The position numbers and the translations under genes were made by a program. Under the pieces are notes generated by a model. It did no database searches. It had not been told where the DNA came from and saw only the letters and a list, made by a program, of their open reading frames with translations. Shown piece by piece: positions 45,835 through 54,660 of a DNA stretch of 64,000 bases. How positions within the stretch are numbered: the first letter of the stretch is position 1; the number at the start of each line of letters is the position of its first letter. The DNA is from Mucilaginibacter agri (GTDB lineage Bacteria; Bacteroidota; Bacteroidia; Sphingobacteriales; Sphingobacteriaceae), in assembly GCF_009928685.1 (NCBI RefSeq), contig NZ_WWEO01000043.1, positions 372,001 through 436,000 on the forward strand, given 5' to 3'.

Positions 45835-48210
45835 ATGCTGAAAAATTACTTCAAAATAGCCTGGCGTAACCTTATTAAAAATAAGATTTACTCATCTATT
45901 AATATCCTGGGTTTGGCTCTAGGCATGGCCGTTGCCATTTTAATTGGATTGTGGATCTGGGATGAATTGTCTTTTGATCACTATCATCAAAATCACGACC
46001 GGGTGGGCCAGGTTATGGTTACCCAAACTTTCGACGGGCGTACCACTACGGGGCAATCGATGTCGTTACCTGTTGCTCCTGAGCTGAAAAATAAATACCC
46101 GGCAGACTTTAAATACATAAGCCATGCTTCGTGGAACGAAACCTTAATAATAGGTTCGGGTGAAAACAAAGTGTCGCAAAAGGGCATGTGGGTAGAGGCT
46201 GATTTTCCTAAAATGTTGACGCTTAAAATGGTGCAGGGAAATCTTGATGCGTTAAAAGATCCGTCATCTGTTCTGTTAACACAATCTGCTGCAAAAGCGT
46301 TGTTTGGAAATACTAACCCCATGGGGAAAACTGTGCGGCTTAATAATAAAATGGATTTGAAAGTAGCGGGTGTATATGAAAACCCACCGCGAAATTCTAC
46401 TTTCAATGATGTGGATATGTTTCTTTCGTGGGATAAACTGGTAGGTTCTGATCCCTATTTTAAAAGAGCAGAAACAAATTGGGGCGATCACAGTACACAA
46501 TTGTTCGTTCAGTTAAGCGACCATGCCGACTTTGATAAAGTAACTGCTAAAATAAGGGCTCTTTCGCACGATCATTTTAAAGAAGGTAATGAATGGCTGC
46601 TGGTGCATCCGATGGATAAATGGCACTTGTATAGCCATTTTGAAGAGGGCAAATTAGTTGGCGGGAGAATCCAGTACGTGTGGTTATTTGGTATTATAGG
46701 CGTTTTTGTATTGTTACTGGCTTGCATTAACTTCATGAACCTTAGCACAGCGCGATCAGAAAAGCGCGCCAAAGAGGTGGGCATCCGTAAAGCTATAGGG
46801 TCGGTACGCCAGCAATTGATTGCGCAGTTTTTAAGCGAATCTGTTATGATGGCATTGATCGCTTTTGTTTTCGCGATGATTATCGTAATGCTGTTTTTGC
46901 CGATGTTTAACAACCTCGCCAATAAGCAAATGATGTTTCCGTGGGAGAATGGCCCTTTTTGGCTGCTATGCCTTGCATTTTCTTTACTTACGGGGATAGT
47001 ATCAGGGAGTTACCCGGCTTTTTATTTGTCGGGTTTTAATACAGTTAAGGTATTAAAGGGGACGTTTAAAACAGGAAGATTTGCTGCCCTGCCGCGTAAG
47101 GTATTGGTGGTAATACAGTTTACGGTTTCGGTTACACTAATTATTGGGACTATTATTGTCTTTAAGCAAATTCAGTTTGCTAAAAACAGACCGGTAGGCT
47201 ATACCCGCGAAGGCCTAATTACCATTGATGTAAACACACCAGATTTGAAAGGACATTATGATGCGCTACGGGGCGACCTGCTTAAAACAGGTGCCTTAGA
47301 AAATATGTCCGAGTCATCGAGCCCGTCAACAGATATCTGGAGCAATCAGATAGGCTTTGATTGGAAAGGCAAGAATCCATCTACCAACCCCATATTTGGT
47401 ATTGTGGCCGTAACGCATGATTATGGCAAAACTATTGGCTGGCAGATTAAAGATGGTCGCGATTTTTCGAGAAGCTTTGCTACCGACACGGCCAGTTTGT
47501 TGGTAAATGAGGCTGCAGTAAAATTAATTGGTATTAAAAACCTGGTGGGCGAAACTCTTAAATGGAATGGTAAAACCTATATTGTGAGAGGGGTAATCAA
47601 GAACATGGTAGCAAATTCGCCATATGTGGAGCCTATGCCTACTATATTTACTTTAGACTATGGATGGGCAAGTAATGTTATTACCATGAAGATAAAGCCA
47701 AGCATGGCTGTTGCAACTGCCTTATCCAGAATAGAACCTGTATTTAAGAAGTATAACCCGGCAAGCCCATTTAGCTACAAGTTCATAGACGATGAGTATG
47801 CCCACAAGTTTGCAGATGAAGAACGTATCGGTAACCTGGCGACATTCTTTGCCATACTGGCCATCTTTATTTCGTCGCTTGGTCTGTTCGGTCTGGCCTC
47901 GTTTGTGGCAGAACAGCGTACTAAAGAAATAGGCGTGCGTAAGGTGCTTGGTGCATCGGTTTATAACTTATGGAGTATGCTATCGAAAGATTTCCTGGGC
48001 TTGGTTATTATATCGTGCATTATCGCCATTCCACTTGCCTGGTACTACCTCAGCGACTGGTTAAAAGCATACGATTATCGTACCGAAATATCCTGGTGGA
48101 TATTTGCAGCAGCCAGTTTTGGTGCCATGGCAATTACCTTGTTAACGGTAAGCTTCCAATCTATCAAAGCTGCTGTGGCCAACCCGGTGAAGAGTTTAAG
48201 GTCGGAGTAA
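45835..48210 (+). CDS. ABC transporter permease (MacB/FtsX type)
   Basis: A 791-aa membrane protein with two MacB_PCD-FtsX units. The first starts with MLKNYFKIAWRNLIKNKIYS and a helix at about 20-43, then a large periplasmic domain, then three helices (about 285-400). The second repeats the plan after about 420 and ends with the FtsX helices (EQRTKEIGVRKVLGASVYNL, about 690-790). Proteins of this type expel lipoproteins, peptides or antibiotics, or signal across the membrane, in complex with an ATPase. No ATPase gene is adjacent, which is common in Bacteroidota. It belongs to the insertion between rpsJ and rplC. Confidence 0.9.
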   Translation: MLKNYFKIAWRNLIKNKIYSSINILGLALGMAVAILIGLWIWDELSFDHYHQNHDRVGQVMVTQTFDGRTTTGQSMSLPVAPELKNKYPADFKYISHASWNETLIIGSGENKVSQKGMWVEADFPKMLTLKMVQGNLDALKDPSSVLLTQSAAKALFGNTNPMGKTVRLNNKMDLKVAGVYENPPRNSTFNDVDMFLSWDKLVGSDPYFKRAETNWGDHSTQLFVQLSDHADFDKVTAKIRALSHDHFKEGNEWLLVHPMDKWHLYSHFEEGKLVGGRIQYVWLFGIIGVFVLLLACINFMNLSTARSEKRAKEVGIRKAIGSVRQQLIAQFLSESVMMALIAFVFAMIIVMLFLPMFNNLANKQMMFPWENGPFWLLCLAFSLLTGIVSGSYPAFYLSGFNTVKVLKGTFKTGRFAALPRKVLVVIQFTVSVTLIIGTIIVFKQIQFAKNRPVGYTREGLITIDVNTPDLKGHYDALRGDLLKTGALENMSESSSPSTDIWSNQIGFDWKGKNPSTNPIFGIVAVTHDYGKTIGWQIKDGRDFSRSFATDTASLLVNEAAVKLIGIKNLVGETLKWNGKTYIVRGVIKNMVANSPYVEPMPTIFTLDYGWASNVITMKIKPSMAVATALSRIEPVFKKYNPASPFSYKFIDDEYAHKFADEERIGNLATFFAILAIFISSLGLFGLASFVAEQRTKEIGVRKVLGASVYNLWSMLSKDFLGLVIISCIIAIPLAWYYLSDWLKAYDYRTEISWWIFAAASFGAMAITLLTVSFQSIKAAVANPVKSLRSE

Positions 48211-48229
48211 AACTATTCCTTTCATTGAG

Positions 48230-48331
48230 CCGTCATGCCGAACTTGTTTCGGCATCCCATAAGTTAGGATAATTTGTTATGTATACTGCATACTTAGCAT
48301 GTGGGATCCTGAAACAAGTTCAGGATGACGG
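48230..48331. repeat. MITE-like inverted-repeat element, copy D (CCTGAACTTGTTTCAGGATC type)
   Basis: A 102-bp element. Left end CCGTCATGCCGAACTTGTTT and the complement of the right end, CCGTCATCCTGAACTTGTTT, agree at 17 of 20 positions, with the match continuing inward. The centre is AT-rich. No transposase is present. Confidence 0.8.
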
Positions 48332-48343
48332 TTTGAGATTTAT

Positions 48344-48496
48344 TTACTCTTCCAACAACGCCACCTGCGACACATCGAACATCTCGCGGTGATCGTCGCC
48401 GTCTATGAGGTCTACAATAATTTCGTTTTCAATAATATCATTAATGTACCCATTACCGCGTGGGGTTGATACAAAATCGCCGATTTGAAATTCCAT
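48344..48496 (-). CDS. 50-aa conserved-looking small protein
   Basis: The ATG complementary to 48494-48496 opens a 50-codon frame: MEFQIGDFVSTPRGNGYIND, then IIENEIIVDLIDGDDHREMF and DVSQVALLEE. The G-D-x-V-x-T-x-x-G-x-G-x-I pattern followed by alternating strands suggests a small SH3-like or KOW-like beta-barrel. No signal peptide. It is separated from the next minus-strand gene by a terminator, so it has its own transcript. Family not recognised; the clear strand pattern and clean frame favour a real gene. Confidence 0.6.
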   Translation of the reverse strand: MEFQIGDFVSTPRGNGYINDIIENEIIVDLIDGDDHREMFDVSQVALLEE

Positions 48497-48500
48497 AAAT

Positions 48501-48537
48501 AAAAAATGCTTTCAGGTAATAACTGAAAGCATTTTTT
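48501..48537 (-). terminator. Terminator of the gene at 48588-49385
   Basis: AAAAAATGCTTTCAG (48501-48515) is perfectly complementary to 48523-48537, with a 7-base loop. The A-run becomes a T-run on the minus strand. Confidence 0.85.
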
Positions 48538-48552
48538 ATTGTTTGAGATTAT

Positions 48553-48581
48553 CTTGATTCTCGATTCTTGTCTCTTGATTC
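48553..48581. repeat. GAATCAAGAGACAAGAATCAAG-type repeat, inverse copy
   Basis: CTTGATTCTCGATTCTTGTC and the bases after it, the complement of the repeat at 36699. A third copy is at 50871. Confidence 0.5.
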
Positions 48582-48587
48582 TAAGAA

Positions 48588-49385
48588 CTAGTATCCCGGG
48601 TTACCTGTCAGCTCTTCGAGTTTATTGCGTGCGGTTTGCAATTCGCGGGCAAGTTTCTTTTCCTTATCGTTGGCCTTGGCTTTATAAGTTTTGTATTCCT
48701 CGTCCAGATCTTCGTATAATTTAATGCGGTATTTGGCTTCGCGGCTGTAACTGCCCGAGCGGATAATGATAAATGCAGCAACTGCGCCAAAGGCAACAAC
48801 CAAGCCCCACATTAAAGTATTGTAGGCAGATTTGGTCATGTCGATTCCCAGCAAACTAATGGTATCTACCCTTTCTGTTGATAGATTGAGATGTTGCTCT
48901 TGCGATGCTAATTGTTTATACAGGGTAGCTACGCTATCGTTTAAACTGGCAACGTTGGCCTGCAAAGGTTTAATCTTTTTACGCTCGAAGGCAAGCGTGT
49001 CCGACACACTTTTATAAAAGGCAGCTACCACCGGGCGCAGGTAGCCGTAAGTTCGGTTCAGTAAAAATTGATATTGGCCGTTTATGCTGCGATCATTAGG
49101 TTCAACGGGACCCGCTGGTACATAAGTATGTGTAGCTGCAACAGGTAACGCAGTAGTTGGAGCCGGCTTGGCAGGGTAAGTACCTGCCGGATTGGTTGCT
49201 GCGGGTTTTACGCCGCTAACAGGTTGTGCAGTAGTTTGTTGGGTGTTGGTAGGCTTGGGCTTGTATACCACTGGTGACTTCGCAACGGCAGCCTTTTGAG
49301 TACTGTCTTGTGCAAAAGCAAATTGAGTGGAAACAGTGATTAGCGCTGCCGCAATTAAACCTTTAAAAAACAGCTTGTTATTCAT
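48588..49385 (-). CDS. Exported Pro/Ala-rich protein with coiled coil and membrane helix
   Basis: A 265-aa product. A signal peptide (MNNKLFFKGLIAAALITVST, ending FAFAQ) is followed by a Pro/Ala/Thr-rich low-complexity linker (about 25-95), a helical region with heptad pattern (FERKKIKPLQANVASLNDSV and onward), one membrane helix (MWGLVVAFGAVAAFIIIR, near 190-207) and a charged cytoplasmic coiled coil (DLDEEYKTYKAKANDKEKK). The layout suggests an envelope-spanning structural or scaffold protein; no family is recognised. The ATG at 49385 was preferred to one 63 bp upstream because it starts the signal peptide. Confidence 0.75.
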   Translation of the reverse strand: MNNKLFFKGLIAAALITVSTQFAFAQDSTQKAAVAKSPVVYKPKPTNTQQTTAQPVSGVKPAATNPAGTYPAKPAPTTALPVAATHTYVPAGPVEPNDRSINGQYQFLLNRTYGYLRPVVAAFYKSVSDTLAFERKKIKPLQANVASLNDSVATLYKQLASQEQHLNLSTERVDTISLLGIDMTKSAYNTLMWGLVVAFGAVAAFIIIRSGSYSREAKYRIKLYEDLDEEYKTYKAKANDKEKKLARELQTARNKLEELTGNPGY

Positions 49386-49545
49386 AGTAGGTAATTTATA
49401 AGTACTGCATTTTGTCATTCCCGTGTAAACGTAAATGGGTGTTCGCAAGTTCTACTAAGTTATTAAAACTTCTTTAATAGTACTAAAATTGTGTATTTAA
49501 TGCGGTATTGCTACTGCTTATCGCCTGGGTACTTATATTAGCGGC

Positions 49546-50805
49546 ATGAATATCGGGATTATTGGTTTGGGCGATATGGGCCGTTTGTATGCTAAAGCAT
49601 TTGCTAAAGCAGGCTACCAGGTTTGCGGTTGCGACCTGCCCCAAAATCGCCAGAAACTGGAAGAGGACCTTTCGGGTTTCCAGATCGAAATTTTGGATAA
49701 CGGGACAGAAGTCGCTGCAAAAAGCGATCTGCTTATCTATTCGGTAGAGGCGGAGAAGTTGGAGCAGGTGGTAGCGCTATCTTATCAAGCTATAAAGCCT
49801 AATGCTATTGTTGCAGGGCAAACTTCCGTTAAATCGATAGAGGTTACCACATTCGAGAAGTACCTGGCGCCGGATGTTAACATCATCACGTTCCATGCAA
49901 TGCACGGACCCGGTTTCGAGCCACGCGGACAAAAGCTGATCCTGATTCGACACCGCAGTGATGATGAGGCTTATCAACGCATGCTCGACCTGTTTACTAA
50001 ACTGGGTACCGATGTTGTAGAGCTACCCGACTATCACGAACACGACAAGATAGTAGCCGATACCCAGGCTGTAACCCATGTCGGTTTCGAAAGTATGGGT
50101 ACCGCGTGGAAGGCCGCGGGCTTTTTTCCCTGGGATAATGCATCGTATAACGGAGGTATTGATAATGTAAAAATCCTTACCACCCTGCGAATATTCAGCT
50201 ATAAGGCGCACGTTTATGCTGGTTTGGCTATCCTGAATCCGTATGCACGCCAACAGGTAAAGCGTTATGCCCTGTCCGAATCGGAGTTGTTTAAGCTGAT
50301 GATTATGGAAGAGGAGAAGACTTTCCGCGAACGCATTTACAAAGCGCGCGATTTTGTATTCCACGAAAGCCGTAAGCTTATTATGTTTAATGATCAGGTG
50401 ATGAAAGATTTCTCATTGGCGGATAGCAACATGCATCCCAAGCCAAACTCGCACCTTAGTATATTAAGTATGGTGGATGCATGGTATCACCTGGGCGTAA
50501 ACCCTTACGATAACCTCATTGCCCAAACGCCTCCATTCCGTTTGCGTTTAGGTATTGCCGAATATCTGTTTAAAAATGAGGACTTGCTCGAAGAGTCGAT
50601 AGAAACCGCTCTATATGATAAAACGATCCGTGGCGATGATCTGGAGTTTCATTCTGCAGTACGCGAATGGAGTTCTATCATAGGTTACGGCGATATGGAG
50701 GGCTACAAAAAACATTTCAACGACGTGCAAACTTTCTTTGCTGATCGATTAGAAGAAGGCAAGAAGCAGAGTGCAGAATTAATTAGAAGGTTGATGATGG
50801 ATTAA
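49546..50805 (+). CDS. tyrA: Prephenate dehydrogenase (TyrA family)
   Basis: A 419-aa protein. MNIGIIGLGDMGRLYAKAFA forms the NAD(P)-binding fold. IVAGQTSVKSIEVTTFEKYL and ITFHAMHGPGFEPRGQ match the substrate region of TyrA, and the conserved His of HAMHGP is the expected catalytic contact. It would oxidise and decarboxylate prephenate to 4-hydroxyphenylpyruvate for tyrosine synthesis. It is longer than typical bacterial TyrA (about 280) and lacks a chorismate mutase part; the length and motifs recall the fungal Tyr1 type. No other aromatic pathway gene is near. A bidirectional terminator follows. Confidence 0.82.
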   Translation: MNIGIIGLGDMGRLYAKAFAKAGYQVCGCDLPQNRQKLEEDLSGFQIEILDNGTEVAAKSDLLIYSVEAEKLEQVVALSYQAIKPNAIVAGQTSVKSIEVTTFEKYLAPDVNIITFHAMHGPGFEPRGQKLILIRHRSDDEAYQRMLDLFTKLGTDVVELPDYHEHDKIVADTQAVTHVGFESMGTAWKAAGFFPWDNASYNGGIDNVKILTTLRIFSYKAHVYAGLAILNPYARQQVKRYALSESELFKLMIMEEEKTFRERIYKARDFVFHESRKLIMFNDQVMKDFSLADSNMHPKPNSHLSILSMVDAWYHLGVNPYDNLIAQTPPFRLRLGIAEYLFKNEDLLEESIETALYDKTIRGDDLEFHSAVREWSSIIGYGDMEGYKKHFNDVQTFFADRLEEGKKQSAELIRRLMMD

Positions 50806-50817
50806 TTCCTTCGATAG

Positions 50818-50858
50818 AATAAGAAAAGCGACCCGTTAACCAGGCCGCTTTTCTTATT
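50818..50858. terminator. Bidirectional terminator between tyrA and the M1 peptidase gene
   Basis: AATAAGAAAAGCG (50818-50830) pairs with CGCTTTTCTTATT (50846-50858). Confidence 0.88.
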
Positions 50859-50870
50859 TATGCGTTGAAA

Positions 50871-50897
50871 TCTTGATTCTTGTCTCTCGATTCCTGA
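50871..50897. repeat. GAATCAAGAGACAAGAATCAAG-type repeat, third copy
   Basis: TCTTGATTCTTGTCTCTCGA and the bases after it, in the same orientation as the copy at 48553. Confidence 0.5.
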
Positions 50898-50899
50898 CT

Positions 50900-52780
50900 C
50901 TATTTCGTCCAGCTGTTGTTGCTTTCGTCGGCATCCATAAAAATACCGTTATCTAACTTAATAGCTGTGATTTCTTTGTTGCCGGTCAGGTTAATTACTA
51001 CCGCCTTTTGGTTGTGCTGCCAAACAATTGGCGTTTGGTGGAAGGCTTTGGTGCTGCCATCGGCATAGGTAACTACTACATCAAACGGAATAGCAAAACC
51101 ACCAACGTTTCTGATATCCACTTGCGCACCTTTACTCGCGTTGGTGGTTACCTTGTCGATAGCTAAATCATTATAATAATTAGTGAAGAACCAGTTGTTA
51201 AAGAACCAGTTAAGGTCTTTGCCCGATCCACTATTCATCGAGTTAAAGTAATCCCACGGGATAGGGTGTTTGCCATGCCAGTTATCCATATAAGTATGCA
51301 GGGATTTTTTAAATAACTCATCGCCAAGCATGTCTTTTAAAGCCAGGTAGCTTAATGATGGCTTGCCATATTCGTTATTGCCTAAAGCACCGCTGCCCAG
51401 TTCGCTGGTTGGGGTAATTACCGGCAAATCCTGAGCAGTGGAAGCATCATGAATCCAGCGGTTTACGCGGAAACCTTTGTATAATTTCTCCGCAGCCTCT
51501 TTACCAACCTCGGAGGTTCCGATCAGTAATTCGAAAGTAGTTGCCCAGCCTTCGTCCATATAACCATAACGGGTTTCGTTGATACCCATATAGAAGGGGA
51601 AGTAAGTATGTGCTATCTCGTGATCCTGCACAAACTGTGCGAAATGCACATCGCTTTGGTGACTGTCGTTCACCATCATTGGATATTCCATATCTGCAAA
51701 ACCTTGAAATGCAGTCATTTTAGGGAAAGGGTAGGGAATGCCCGGCCAGTTGTGCGATAACCAGCTTAAGCTGTTACGACCATGCTGAACGGAATGATGA
51801 AAATCTTCAGCGCTATTTAAAAATGCGGCCTGCATGCTGGCTCGGCGATGGGTACTTTCATCTACCACAGTGCTTGCGGCATCCCATACATAATGGTCGC
51901 TGATACCAACAGCTACATCGGTAATATTATTGGCTGTCCATACCCAGGTATTGGTAGGGTTTTGCGCGGTAATGTTTTTCTTAGCCAGATCTTCTACTGT
52001 GGCTACATGAATAGTAGAATCGCTGGTGAAAGAAGCTTCGAGGCGTTTCTGATATTCGGGTTGTAATACTTGCTTAGCATTTTGTAGTGTACCGGTTGCC
52101 CAAACTAGGTAATTTTTAGGTACGGTTACGGCTAAAGTATAGTCGTTAAAGTCGTTATAAAACTCCAAAGCATCGTTAAACGGCAGGCGGTCCCATCCGT
52201 TATAATCGTCATAAACAGAAACACGAGGGTAGAAATAAGCGAGATAATAGGTAGTAGAATCTATCATTCCTTCGCGGTTACTTTCTTTAGAGATCTGGTA
52301 ATGCCAGGCAATGTTAAGCTTAACAGAATCGTGCGGCATTAAAGGTTGTGTTAATCTAACCGATTGATTAGTAGCTGCCGCGGTTTTGTTATTCCAGGGA
52401 ATGGCGGTGTTGTTAACTTTAAAGGTATCTATCTGCATGCCAGTAGTTAAATAATCGGCAGAAGCAGGGCTCATCCTTACAGCTCCCGGGCGGTGTACGT
52501 TGATGATCAGCTTCATGTTTAAGCTTTTCAGCGTGTCGGGGCTGTTATTAATATAGGTTATGGCCTCGGTGCCTTTAATGTTACGATCGGGCGCGCTGGC
52601 GGTTACATGGATATTGTAGATGCCATGATTTTGCCAGTAATTTTTTCCGGGACGCCCATCTAATGAGCGTGTTGCATTTCTATAAGCGCGTTTTATATCA
52701 CGCGGCATATATAATGCCTGGGCCGATGCTGCAGCTACTGTAAACAACAGCACAGCATTTAAAAGAAGCTTTTTGTACAT
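50900..52780 (-). CDS. M1 family metallopeptidase, secreted (second copy)
   Basis: A 626-aa exported peptidase. Signal peptide ending AAASAQ, N-terminal beta domain, then HEIAH (387-391) with third zinc ligand Glu410 in MDEGW, giving the HExxH-x18-E spacing of M1 enzymes. The usual GAMEN motif is FADMEYP, close to the GGMEYP of the paralogue at 33938. The two share overall layout but differ enough to suggest distinct substrates. It is encoded against the ribosomal genes and forms the right part of the S10-operon insertion. Confidence 0.92.
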   Translation of the reverse strand: MYKKLLLNAVLLFTVAAASAQALYMPRDIKRAYRNATRSLDGRPGKNYWQNHGIYNIHVTASAPDRNIKGTEAITYINNSPDTLKSLNMKLIINVHRPGAVRMSPASADYLTTGMQIDTFKVNNTAIPWNNKTAAATNQSVRLTQPLMPHDSVKLNIAWHYQISKESNREGMIDSTTYYLAYFYPRVSVYDDYNGWDRLPFNDALEFYNDFNDYTLAVTVPKNYLVWATGTLQNAKQVLQPEYQKRLEASFTSDSTIHVATVEDLAKKNITAQNPTNTWVWTANNITDVAVGISDHYVWDAASTVVDESTHRRASMQAAFLNSAEDFHHSVQHGRNSLSWLSHNWPGIPYPFPKMTAFQGFADMEYPMMVNDSHQSDVHFAQFVQDHEIAHTYFPFYMGINETRYGYMDEGWATTFELLIGTSEVGKEAAEKLYKGFRVNRWIHDASTAQDLPVITPTSELGSGALGNNEYGKPSLSYLALKDMLGDELFKKSLHTYMDNWHGKHPIPWDYFNSMNSGSGKDLNWFFNNWFFTNYYNDLAIDKVTTNASKGAQVDIRNVGGFAIPFDVVVTYADGSTKAFHQTPIVWQHNQKAVVINLTGNKEITAIKLDNGIFMDADESNNSWTK

Positions 52781-52856
52781 ATGAGGGGTTAATAGTTTTT
52801 TGGCAATTTTAATAAATAACTATAGCAAATTAACGTAATAATTATACTTTTGCGCC

Positions 52857-52975
52857 CCTTGTTTAATGAAATTGCAAATGCACCTTTGCACGATGCACCT
52901 TAACCGGATTCCTAATCGGTGCTAACAATGGCGATAGCGAACCCAATGCTATTTGAGTTACAAAACGTTAGCTCT
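52857..52975. other. Non-coding stretch with possible structured RNA upstream of rplC
   Basis: GCACC...GGTGC (52895-52921) can form a stem with an inner GATT / AATC pair. GCTAAC (52920) can pair with GTTAGC (52967). A -7-like TACTTTTG lies at 52845-52852, without a clear -33. It might be a leader, a small RNA or coincidence. No tRNA or known RNA family is recognised. Confidence 0.25.
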
Positions 52976-53005
52976 AAAATTAATGAAAAAATAATTCCGT
53001 AAGTG

Positions 53006-53036
53006 TTTGAGAGTTAATTAATAATTCCTATCTTTG
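53006..53036 (+). promoter_or_regulatory. Promoter of the rplC operon
   Basis: TTTG (53006-53009), 19 bp, TATCTTTG (53029-53036): an almost exact match to the Bacteroidota consensus. Transcription would start about 70 bp before rplC. This independent promoter is needed because the operon is cut off from rpsJ. Confidence 0.85.
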
Positions 53037-53111
53037 CCGTCCCTTTAGGGGGAACTAATGCCTTGAACGAAGCCCTACTGCTTCGATGGGCAAAATAAAA
53101 ACAAAAAGAAA

Positions 53112-53729
53112 ATGTCAGGAATTATTGGTAAAAAAGTAGGGATGACCAGTATTTTCGATGAAGCCGGAAAAAACATTCCGTGTACTGTAATCGAAGCTGG
53201 TCCTTGTGTAGTAACACAAGTACGGTCTGTAGAATCAGACGGATACGCTGCAATCCAGTTGGCGTATGATGAAAAAAAGGAGAAGAACACTTCTGCTCCT
53301 TTGAAAGGTCACTTCCAAAAAGCCGGTACTACACCAAAGCGCAAGCTTGTAGAATTCAAAACATTTGAGGACGAAAAGAATTTAGGCGACACCGTTACTG
53401 TCGATATCTTCAACTCAGGTGATTTTGTTGATGTAGTAGGTACCTCAAAAGGTAAAGGTTTTCAAGGTGTTGTGAAACGCCACGGATTTGGCGGTGTGGG
53501 TATGCAAACTCACGGACAGCATAACCGTTTAAGAGCTCCAGGTTCACTGGGTGCATCTTCATGGCCTTCACGCGTATTTAAAGGTATGCGTATGGCTGGT
53601 CAAACCGGTAACGTTCGTGTAAAGGTTCAAAACCTTGAAGTTGTTAAGGTTTACCCAGAACAAAATTTGTTGGTGGTTAAGGGATCTATTCCTGGCGCTA
53701 AGGGTTCATTCGTAATCGTTGATAAATAA
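53112..53729 (+). CDS. rplC: 50S ribosomal protein L3
   Basis: A 205-aa L3. [20 protein letters not shown] and the long loop [20 protein letters not shown], which reaches the peptidyl transferase centre, are diagnostic. It initiates assembly of the large subunit. First gene of the rest of the S10 operon, with its own promoter; rplD starts one base after its stop. Confidence 0.98.
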   Translation: MSGIIGKKVGMTSIFDEAGKNIPCTVIEAGPCVVTQVRSVESDGYAAIQLAYDEKKEKNTSAPLKGHFQKAGTTPKRKLVEFKTFEDEKNLGDTVTVDIFNSGDFVDVVGTSKGKGFQGVVKRHGFGGVGMQTHGQHNRLRAPGSLGASSWPSRVFKGMRMAGQTGNVRVKVQNLEVVKVYPEQNLLVVKGSIPGAKGSFVIVDK

Positions 53730-53730
53730 G

Positions 53731-54360
53731 ATGGAAGTTAATGTATTAAATGTATCAGGTAAGCAAACAGGTGCCAAGGTGCAACTTCCTGATTCGGTAT
53801 TCGGTATCGAGCCCAACGATCACGCTATTTACCTGGATGTTAAACAATATCTGGCAAATCAGCGTCAGGGTACGCACAAATCAAAACAACGTAATGAAAT
53901 TGCTGGTTCAACCCGCAAATTACATAAACAAAAAGGTACAGGCGGTGCACGTGCCGGTAGCATCAAATCTCCATTATTTAATGGTGGTGGTCGTGTTTTC
54001 GGTCCTCAGCCTCGTGACTATAGCTTTAAATTAAACAAAAAGCTTAAATCACTGGCTCGTAAATCAGCCTTGTCATACAAAGCTCAGGATAGCAATGTAG
54101 TGGTATTGGAAGACTTTAGCTTTGACGCTGTTAAAACTAAAAGCTACATCCAATTACTTGCTGACTTAAACTTAACTAACGAAAAAACTTTGTTAGTACT
54201 GCCTGCAGCAAATAACAATGTGTATTTATCAAGCAGAAATCTGAAAAAAACCAAAGTGATCACAGCTGATCAGTTAAACACTTATGATGTGTTAAACGCT
54301 GGTAAATTGATTTTGACTTCAGGTTCTGTTAAAACTTTGGAGGAAGCTTTCGCTAAGTAA
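53731..54360 (+). CDS. rplD: 50S ribosomal protein L4
   Basis: A 209-aa L4. The extended loop [20 protein letters not shown], then [22 protein letters not shown], lines the exit tunnel. The ATG at 53731 was chosen; a TTG four codons earlier overlaps rplC. In some bacteria L4 represses the S10 operon; no such leader is recognised here. Confidence 0.98.
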   Translation: MEVNVLNVSGKQTGAKVQLPDSVFGIEPNDHAIYLDVKQYLANQRQGTHKSKQRNEIAGSTRKLHKQKGTGGARAGSIKSPLFNGGGRVFGPQPRDYSFKLNKKLKSLARKSALSYKAQDSNVVVLEDFSFDAVKTKSYIQLLADLNLTNEKTLLVLPAANNNVYLSSRNLKKTKVITADQLNTYDVLNAGKLILTSGSVKTLEEAFAK

Positions 54361-54361
54361 T

Positions 54362-54652
54362 ATGGAAATTTTAAAGAAACCCTTACTTACAGAAAAAGTA
54401 GCTCAGTTAACTGAGAAACTTAATCGTTATGTTTTCAAGGTTGATCACAGAGCTAACAAGATCCAGATCAAATCTGCAATTGAAAACATGTATGGTGTTA
54501 ACGTTACAGCGGTAAATACCATGAAATATGTCGGAAAACTGAAAACCCGCAACACTAAAGCAGGCGCCGTATCTGGCCGTGCTGCTACTTATAAGAAAGC
54601 GGTTATTTCGTTGAAAGACGGAGAAACAATAGATTTTTATAGCACAATATAA
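54362..54652 (+). CDS. rplW: 50S ribosomal protein L23
   Basis: A 96-aa L23. [20 protein letters not shown] at the start and [18 protein letters not shown] are typical. It lies at the tunnel exit and docks trigger factor and SRP. Starts two bases after rplD ends. Confidence 0.97.
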   Translation: MEILKKPLLTEKVAQLTEKLNRYVFKVDHRANKIQIKSAIENMYGVNVTAVNTMKYVGKLKTRNTKAGAVSGRAATYKKAVISLKDGETIDFYSTI

Positions 54653-54660
54653 AAAGAGAG

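Noticed and set aside
52895-52975. Possible tRNA upstream of rplC
   Set aside because: No acceptor pairing and no GGTTCGAATCC T-loop; it does not fold as a cloverleaf.
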